Under the pieces are notes generated by a model. That model searched no databases, was not told where the DNA came from, and worked only from the letters and a program-made list of their open reading frames with translations. A stretch of DNA of 64,000 bases. Source: Flaccisagitta enflata (taxonomy: Eukaryota; Chaetognatha; Sagittoidea; Aphragmophora). Position 1 is the stretch's first letter, and every line of letters begins with the position of its first letter. Shown in pieces: positions 41,617 through 50,600 of the stretch. Where the stretch lies: positions 89,032,001-89,096,000 of the forward strand of contig OZ231126.1 in assembly GCA_965153355.1 (NCBI GenBank). The letters run 5' to 3'. Both the position numbers and the translations under genes were made by a program.

Positions 41617-44379
41617 ATGGCTACTGCCGGAGCCGTTCCGAAAGAGAAGCGTCAATTAGTCAACGACGGCGCCGCCGGAAATGACAGCGATGCGACTGTG
41701 GATTATAACGATTACAACAAAGCGAAACCTCGAGCAAATAAAAAGGCTAACGTCGCGCCGCGTGGCAATGACGCCGGTCAAAAAGAGGATGAGGCGCGCG
41801 CTCGAGATAGTCCCTATGTCTCGGATGAGAAGGAGTGGGAGGAGTGGCGCGAGTTGAAAGAATCTCTTTCCTCTGGTCGTCGCCGCCGTCGTCGCCAGGC
41901 CGATCGTCGTAGCTCATTCATGCGCGGGTATCGTAGTGCAAACAAGGGTCGTCGTGGATCGTCGTCAAGCGGCAGTGAACAAAGCGAACCGTTGGATGGA
42001 AGCGACAGCAGCGGTCGGCGCGTTCGGCGTCGCGTCAACTACATCAACACTCTCTCGAGCAGCCCGGATTCGAACGTCAACGATGGTGAATGCACGTCGT
42101 ATGATACAGGTGAATAGTTGTTTTTTAGGTCTCCATATTTTGAGTAGTTTTTCTCAAGGAGACCATTAAATGTATATGCGACGCTGTCGACTTTTCTGGG
42201 TGTTTGTGATAATGATTCGTTGATAGAGTTACTTTCACTCAAATTCGGATGATTATTGCTGTATTAAAAACGTGTATCTGCACATTGAGTTCAAATGTCA
42301 TTGAATTATGCATTATGCATTGTGTTATATCTTAAGAATGTTTACTCTTTATACTGAAAGTTATTTTTCTGAACATTTTTGGGGCTCGAGTGTCTTTTGT
42401 TTTTCTAAAGAGACGAAAACATATTTACAGCAATATGCAAATGAGCATTTTAGTCGAACGATTCATCAATGCTGATACAACAATATTTACAGTAAACGCT
42501 AAAACACAAATTATTTCTGCCGTTTGCGCGATTGTTCCAACGAATTGCTGCTGTTCGAGTCTCCCGAAATACAGAATCCGTTGGCGTGGTCACAGACCAG
42601 ATCTGCGTCTTTGGCCAGATAGTCTTGACCTTTAGGGGCCGCTAGATGTTGAAGCGGGCCCTCGGTAGCTTGCTCCGGCACCAAAATGCCGAAGGGGCGA
42701 GAGGCCATGTTGTGTGGTCTTCGCCTGGACAAAACCGAGTTCTCTCGATTTGCCCGGAGGTTTCTTTGAAACCTGCCCCACATTGACGCGGGATTTTGTT
42801 GTGTTGAGAAACGACTTGCCATGAGGTGCCGTCTGATGTTGGAAGTTGACTCCTCATGGTAGACGTTCTGTACTGATGCGTCAATGCGCTGTTGCACACG
42901 GTATGTGTGGAATCCGTGCGCTTCATCGGCCCAGGCTTGGATTCGATTATTTACAAATCCTTGTTGACAACGATCCAAGTTTGGGTCGCAGGCACAGAAA
43001 GTTGGTGAGCAGTCTGTGACTATTTGTTGTTGGCGTTGTTCTTCGTTGTTGTTGTTGTTGTTGTTGTCGGCCATTTTCACTATTTCACAACACAGTTATA
43101 AAAACCGTTTGTCATATAGTATCCGAAAATGACTATTTTTCGTTTCAGATTGTTCGTATGATGAAATTTTTATGATCGCTTGAAAGTATGATCGTATGGG
43201 AAAGAATGGTATCAGCATCGATGAGTGGTTCGTTTTTATAGTAAAATTGTCATCGCTGGTAAGTGATGATCGGTCATAACGGTCATTCGGTCAAATCGGT
43301 CAGATTTGTCACATTTGTTATTCCATTCATCCGATCTGAATGCTTCGATTGATCTGCTTCGATCGACCGAAACCTCATTTCTCTCATTCTGATAACAATC
43401 TTTATTTCTTTTTCTGTTACAGAGTCTCTAAAAGTTTTCCCTGGCCTTCTCGATGCCTACCGAAATTTCTTTTCACGGAAGCACTCAGTCAAGCAATACA
43501 CCATGTATTGTTTGGTTCAATCAATCAACCGCCTTCTGACAAGCGGTGAGTCATTTTAGGACAGACAAAAACAGAAAATAGACAGACAACAGTGGCAGTT
43601 ATTCGTCATTAATCATTCATGCTCTATTGATTAATTATCATTGAACTTTTCAGTTATTGGAAAGGCCTTTTTCGTGGTCGCCTTTGGCTACTGGTTCTAC
43701 ACTCTGTTTACGTTCGAATGCGTCACCCCGGGTTACGTCGTCCTTATTTTGATGTCCCTGATGCTTCAATACGAACGTTGCATGAAGCTTGGCATTCGCT
43801 TCTACACATCAAAGATCATGCCACAGGACGAGCGAATTGATTGGAATCTATCGGCCATCTGTTTCACTTCAGGTCAGTGATCAAGAATTATATGGGTTAG
43901 TCATCCCTTGTTTGTATGCTATTGTACTAATATTAGGATTTATCTTATCAGATGGCAAGTACGGATGCTACGGATGTCAGGAATTGAACAAGGTTGTCGG
44001 ACAAGCTGTTGCCATGTGTCAATATCGAATCTGCCAAAAGACCAGGTACCTACATTTGGCCTAGACATGACATGACATTATTGTGTATGACATGAAGTAA
44101 TTGAATGTTAATTGCTCTATCAGGGAAGGCGTTATCAATCTGACGTACTTGGAGACTCTCCGGGAGATGTTAAAACAGATTGCTGATACGAAATTCGCGT
44201 GTGACTATTGCTTCGACCATCGTCAAATGCACTTCCCTCAGCTACATCAATTTTATTACTTGGCGTCCATCCGCGTCCCTCAACGTTTGCCCATCGGGGC
44301 ATTTTATCTATTTTCCGACCTGGATGCGTCACTCAAGAAGTTTCGCACTGAGTTTGACCTTTTTCAGCGTTTCCCATGA
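41617..44379 (+). CDS. Antisense cargo gene X: two-hydrophobic-segment protein (5 exons)
   Basis: Exons 41,617-42,109, 43,423-43,545, 43,654-43,872, 43,952-44,045 and 44,124-44,379. All introns are GT-AG, three of them 78-108 bp and the first 1,313 bp. Summed coding length is 1,185 nt (394 aa plus TGA). Exon 1 (about 164 aa) is hydrophilic, with acidic patches, a run of six Arg and Ser-rich segments. Exon 3 has two hydrophobic stretches near residues 207-226 and 233-247. Exons 4-5 have two CX2C pairs and His residues that could bind metal. A further acceptor/donor pair at 43,147-43,148 and 43,259 could add a 110-nt exon that ends the frame early, giving a short soluble isoform. X converges on pol. 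No family recognised. Confidence 0.75.
42511..43074 (-). CDS. Cargo ORF Z, nested in X intron 1
   Basis: 187 aa from the ATG at 43,074, on the gag-pol-env strand. It starts with an Asn run and a Gln/Glu-rich stretch, then a Cys-containing segment (FCACDP) and Arg-rich middle, and ends in a basic SRKRQK. A TATA-like TATAAAA at 43,234-43,240 lies about 160 bp upstream. It could be an accessory gene made from its own promoter or from a spliced LTR transcript. The left copy stops about ten residues earlier. No family recognised. Confidence 0.5.
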   Translation of the reverse strand: MADNNNNNNNEEQRQQQIVTDCSPTFCACDPNLDRCQQGFVNNRIQAWADEAHGFHTYRVQQRIDASVQNVYHEESTSNIRRHLMASRFSTQQNPASMWGRFQRNLRANRENSVLSRRRPHNMASRPFGILVPEQATEGPLQHLAAPKGQDYLAKDADLVCDHANGFCISGDSNSSNSLEQSRKRQK

Positions 44380-44543
44380 GGGGAGTTTTGTACGGACATT
44401 TGGATGAATCAATCGATAGTGTGCATTTTTTATTTTCGATTGACATCGTGCTTTGAAGTTTTTCTCAACGAAGGTTTGAAATTTTGATAATATGAGATTG
44501 CAATTACAGGTGAATTGACGAACAAACTACATTTAATTGAATG

Positions 44544-44549
44544 AATAAA
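44544..44549 (+). terminator. Polyadenylation signal candidate for gene X
   Basis: AATAAA about 165 bp past the X stop, in the short gap where X and pol converge. Motif and position only. Confidence 0.45.
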
Positions 44550-44605
44550 CTACATTACTATCTAGAGTGTATACATATTTACATTGGGTGATCAAAGATT
44601 GATGC

Positions 44606-47600
44606 TCACTCTCGATAGTTCACCTTTGCCTTTCGAGAGAGGCGCTTCGAACGGCGAACTTTCACACTTTTATCACTCAAAAGACTATCATGGGATGTGT
44701 CGTCATCATCATCATCATCGAGGCCACGCTGCACATGCGCATTGTGTTTGCGTGGCTTCAGTTTGTCCTTCGATCTGCCTCCGAGACCAAGCTGTGCAGG
44801 CGCATCGTGTCTTCGGGGCTTCAGTTTTTGCTTCGATCGATCATCGACAGAATCATCGTCGTCATTCTCGTCGTGACCACGCTGCGCAGGCGCATCGTGA
44901 CCGCGGGGCTTCAGTTTGCCCCTCGAAGATCGACTCGTGACCGATCCGTCATTTCCTACCAAACTCATATTATCCCTCGTGTGGACTCCATCTTTTTTCT
45001 TCGGATTATCTCGGACCCTTGCGTGTTTTACATCACTCTCCATGTGATTGCGGACTCTAACTCTCTCGGATCTCTCACTTCTTGCACTCTTCTCATCGAA
45101 TTTCTCAAAGTGGACAGACTTTCCACTTTTCCTTTCGGACATTTCCATGGATTTATCGCCGTTTTCACGCCCTAAATTCATCGCACTTTTGGATTTATCG
45201 AATCGCGTGCCTCGTTCGTCCATCGTCTCATCATTCTCACATCTTTGCCTTTGGAGAGCGGATTTTACCCTAACGGCCTCCAAGTCCCGTTCTTCAGCCG
45301 TCTTCGCATTGTCAAGATCAAGACCGGCCCTCTCGCGATGGTAAGCAGTGAAATTAGTCTGCCAGTCACTGGACAAAGCCCAATCGGATTTGTCCCAAAC
45401 TGGGTGAATGTCTGAGAGATGACGTCTGACGCGTGCTTCTGTGTTTAGATTTTTGATGATTGCAGCTGAACGTGAGAGCACTTTTTCCACTCGCCCCAAA
45501 GACCATGACGGACAAAGTGTGGACAGACCGATTGCAATGGGGTGTGCCTTTGAATATGTGCGGAAGTATATGATGTCCCCTTGCTTGATGTTTAGTGATT
45601 CAAAGGTATGCAAGTTTGATCGTTTGAGAGAGACAAAACAGTTGTAATGTTCTCTGATGATCTTGATTATCTCTCTCATGCTGTCTGCTACGTCAGTCCA
45701 GTGTGTTCCTTTGTGTTTGTAGTCTTCCTTCTCACAAAGGATGGACGGTCCGTACACCATGGCGTCACCATTGGAACAACCGTGGGCGTCATTGGCTGCC
45801 AGTCCGCTTATTTCAGACATGTACACAGAATTGCAAATGATGGATAGGTCTGTCAGTTTGTTCTTGATGTTTAGGTCTGAGCCTTGACAGACTGACTTGA
45901 GAAGGTGGGACAACCGACCGACGGACCGTTCCGCCCGGTTGGCACGGGGATTTGACTTGCAAGTGAACTTAAGAGAAAACTTCATCAAACTCGATAATTC
46001 GGCGTTTAGTGACGCCGTAAATTCCCCGCCCTCGTCCATCTGGATGGTAGTAATGCCTGAGTGGAACCTTAAGTACTTTTCATAAATGGTGCGTACCACG
46101 GTTGAGGCTTTTTTGTCTGGGAGATAGAAGAACTGGTTCAAACCAGTGATAGGGTTAACCAAACATAGGATCCAGAATTTTCTAGTCCTTTTTTCATCCC
46201 AGGGGTTCCCTTTTTTGTTGCTGGGGGTACTAGGGGCCCTTTCTAGGGGCCCTTTCAGATCACATGCGATTTGGCTAATGGAGCTGAGATCAAGCACATT
46301 AGTCAGATTCGTAGCGATCTTTTTCTTATTCAAGTGAAATTCTGCGCAAGTTGCGCAACTTTTGCAAGTGTCGAGAATGGTTTGATACATGTTTACTGTG
46401 TAGTATCTGTTGGCTAATACTGTGTATGTGTACAACGAACCTCTATGTGCAAGGGCGTGATGGCGCTGTGAAATTCTTGCGAGGTCAGGGGGGCTGAGAA
46501 CTAAAAGGGCTCTGGCCTTATGGCCCTTAACGGGGAAAACCAATCTGAAAATGAGGTCTTGAAAAAGAAAGAGTGAGTCATAGTCGTCAATTAGAACATG
46601 GGCCAATCGACTGGTTTTTCTGATGATGTCGACTGAGTCATCTTGCATGCTCAATTCATTTTTGAGGAGCAGTCTGATTGTCCGCATGTCCAGGTCACGT
46701 GATTGACAACTGAGAAAGAATTTGTACTGACATCTTATTTCATCAGCAAGGCGCCCTTTTTTGAAATGTTCGTGCGCTTCTTGATATGAACCAAAAAGGG
46801 GAGTGGGATCTTGGGGCCCTACTGTGTCCGAAATGAAATTTAGCTCACTGAGATAATCTAAGACTGTTGATTGTTCATGCCCAAACCCATCGCTTAAAAT
46901 GCCGTCGGGTGTGTCATGTATGATTGTTGCAACAAGATCAGGCGTGCGAGCGATGAGAAGGCTGTCTTGTCTTGCTGCAATTTGCCCTCTTCGACTTAGA
47001 GCTGAACGATCGTTTGAATTTGATCTAAGTAGCATGTCAATCATGTCTGTTCGATATTCGTACGGAGTCTCGACATATTCGTCCGTCGGTACCCTTTGCT
47101 TTTCTTCCTTGAGCTGCAACACAGGAAGAACTTCGAAATCTGAAGACTGATACTCAGGAATGACTGGCTTTTGATTGTAAATGTCTATCAGCTCTTCCTG
47201 GGTCATTTGTCCGACGGGTCGAGTGTGTTGTGGTTGGGTGTGACTGGGTGACAATTGGTCGGTCTTGCTTGGACCGGTTTTGCGATCACGGGGGGAAGTG
47301 AGTTTGGTGAAGTCTAGTTCATTGACCACTAGCTTTTTCACTGATGTACTTTCGCCCTTTCTCCCGTTCTCTTTGCAGCGATCGAGTGACAAAGGCGAAT
47401 CGCCCAAACATTCATCGAGATCGACACGGACATTGGCATCGGCCTTTTCATCATGCGGGTCAGTCTCTCGGTCAAAGGAAGGATCGGCTCTCTCTCGGTC
47501 AAAAGAAGGATCGGCTCGCTCTCGGTCAAAAGAAGGATCGGCTCTCTCTCTCCTCTCCTCAATGACTTCGGTCTCTCTCATCTTCGCGGGCTCGGTCTCT

Positions 47601-50600
47601 CTCTCGCGATCAACAAGTGCCCGACAACCACCGTCTCTCTCATCGGCCAATTTCGGGTCATCGAAAGGAGGTGAGATTTGGTCGATGATGGATGAAACAG
47701 CTTTGGTGCGGGTGTGAAAGTGTGTCCGCTTGAATAACTCGTACAAGTCTTCACGTGTGTCACCCATTTCAGTTTCCAACCGCCGAATCATATCGATATT
47801 GCGTTCGCTTCTTTCGAAAAACTGAGTTTCGTTCTCTTTATCTTTGCCTGGCCGAAGCATACTTTCGACATAGTCAAAATCGGCCAACCGATTAGAGTTT
47901 GTTAGTAGCTCATCAACACTTTTGCCTGTCTCAAGTTTGATTCGTGATAGTCCGTCACACAGTTGCAGTTCTGAGGGCACAAATTTACATTGGAAATATA
48001 GGTCCTCTACTGATAAGAGTAGACGCTGAGCGACATTTGAGTCCAGTGCTGCGTTTGTCGCGAAGCGTCTATTCATGAGAAAACAGAGGGCCAAGTTGTC
48101 GACATACACGACAAAAGGCGCAAGAAAAAGGATAGGGCGTAAATGATGGAGGGCGCTAATGAGGGCCCCCATTTCACACAGACTGCTGCCTTTGGCCCTG
48201 AGAGAGTCGCTAAGAGTTCGCGACTCAGCGACGGCCGGAAGGACAGTGGTGCCATCCTTGTCATGAATCTTAACAAGGAGACAAGCGCTGCTGGAATGGA
48301 CTGAAAAGCTCCAGTCTGAAAATACGATAAATGATTTGTTTTTTATGTGTGTGTCTAGGGCAATAATGTAGCCCTTCATATGAACTTTTCCTAGGCAATC
48401 TTTCAAGCGTTGAAAGAGCTTTTTGTCCTCCTCGCTAAACTTGTAACTTTCACCCTTTCTAAGTTTGCGAGTAAGAAATCCGGTGAAAGATCTGTTCGCC
48501 CTAAGTATCTGAGAGAAATAAACAGTCATTCCGACTATTTTTTGAATTTCCTTCTGGGTGGTGGGGTCAGGGAGTGCCTGGATCGTGTCAATAGTCTTTT
48601 TTGCAATGGAAATTATATTCCCTTTAAAACTATAGCCTAGGTATTCAAAATTGTCGTCCTGACAGAGTATTTTAATCTTAGAGCTACTGAGCAGGAAATT
48701 GGCCTCCTCGAGGCAGAAGAGAACGCGATTGAGATATGCGAGGTGGAAAAGCACAGCGAGTTCTTGATCATTTTTAGCTGGGCGTAAGAGTGTGTGATTA
48801 TCTATCCCAAGCCCTTTGAGTCTGTCAATGTCTGTTGGTGTCTGACAAAGAATGTCATCTGCGTATACATGGCAGGCGTGAGGAATGATCTTTTCTTTGC
48901 CTTTGTTCTCAGGCTTTTTCGTCAATCCTTCGACGATCATCTTATCAAGAACATTTCGATCGGTGGAAATTGGAAGCGCCATCGCCTCGTCGAAAAGCCT
49001 TCGCCCGGCGCCCATTTTATGGACCTCGGGCTGAGACTCTCCTTCTCTCAATCTCTCTCTCTCAAAACTCTCTCGATTCTGCTTCGATCGGATCATCGTT
49101 GGATCGGGTTCGATTCTCTCTCTCTCTTTTGAGCCTCCGCGATCCTCTTCCCTCGGACTCCTCTTCCCCATCGAGCAAGGATTCTCTCCTCCTCTCTCTT
49201 CGAAACGCTTCTTTGCAGCGGCTCGTCGCTCAGCGTCAACTTCATCCTCATTCATTTGACGGTAAGCTTGCTTGAAGCGGTCGAAGGACAGAGCAGCAGG
49301 AATGTTGTTCTGTCTTTCGACCGCGTGACTGCTGACTTTTTGATTACATCTTGCTGATTCAGCACATCCTTGAGGAATGCTGCTGAGCCAGGCTATGGGC
49401 ACGCCCACGACGCAGGTTTCGAAGGCGAATAAACGCTTCGCAGCCTCCGTCGCACGCGTTTGATCATATGCCCGTTTTAAGTCACAACAGGTTTTGAGGG
49501 AGTTAGCTTCAATCTTTGAGAGGGTCTCGAAAATGGTTGGGGGATCAGGGTGGGGAGAGCGGTAGAGCATCCCAGAGATAGTTGAGGAATCGACGACGCA
49601 ACGAAAGACGGACTCGAGCGCCGATGTCGACATGGCGTCAAGTGAGGCCTTGTCGACGAGACGTTTGACCTTAGTTTGAGGCTTTAGGACAACTAGGAAC
49701 CGATGCATCGCCACCGGTCGGGCGGTGGCAGGTTCCACAATACCTGATTCCATCATTATTTTGGTCAGGCGTTCAGCCACATGGCGCCTCAAACCGGAAA
49801 CGGGTTTGGCGCGCACTTGGATCTGAAGCTCTTTGGGGTATATGGCGTCAAGGCAAAAAGTGGTCGTGCCTACGCGTAGGTGCGAGCTTTGACCCGAGAA
49901 TGCACCTCTGCGCATCATCAGGAGGTCATTGACATCCTGACGGTGCTGGGGAGGGACAGCGTCAATCTGATCTTTAAAATTCTCCAAGACGCGATCAAGG
50001 GTCCAAAAATCAGCTCTCTCTTGCCTTACTTTTTTGAGTTCCTCTTTCTCTTCGGCTGTTAGGACGCGCCTTTTGAGATAGAGAATAATGCAGTTGAAAT
50101 CAATAGGGGAATTAGGGCCCATATGCTCAGCTAATTCCTCCGGGCTGGCACCATAATAGAACTCATGTAAGGCCTGCCATTTCTTCTTATTTCCTTCCCT
50201 AATAGCTTCCGCCTCTTTTTCTTCCCCCACAAACATCACAGGTTGGAGCGTGCGAATGCCATTGACTTTGGCTACATCTTCGAGTTCCGGCGGCAACAAC
50301 GGGGCAAGGAACCCAAAGGCGCCGTCAGTCGGTAGGTGCACAGCATCCTCTTTAGCAGATTGTGGGTATTCGACGAATACTTTGGTGCCAAAGCATTCTC
50401 CTTTCAATTTTAGTCGGTAGATCTGTACTACTCGGTCGGCAGGTTTTAGGCCCATTTTCTCATATTCAGGGGGGAATTCCATGAACATGACATCACCATT
50501 GTCTACATTTCCGCCTTGAGACAAATCTAGTTTTAGACCCAAAAAATAGCTGTCTCCGCGTCGGAAAGACACACCCTTTTCAATAAGGAGGGGGATTTTC

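Larger units (their letters stand above)
30543..49346. repeat. Right arm of the large inverted repeat
   Basis: Reverse-complement partner of 2,928-21,808. Inside to outside it holds the front half of B, the A 3' LTR, env, Y, X, Z and the 3' two thirds of pol. The right locus continues past the arm with the rest of pol, gag, the leader, the 5' LTR and the back half of B, which the left side lacks within this window. Confidence 0.9.
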
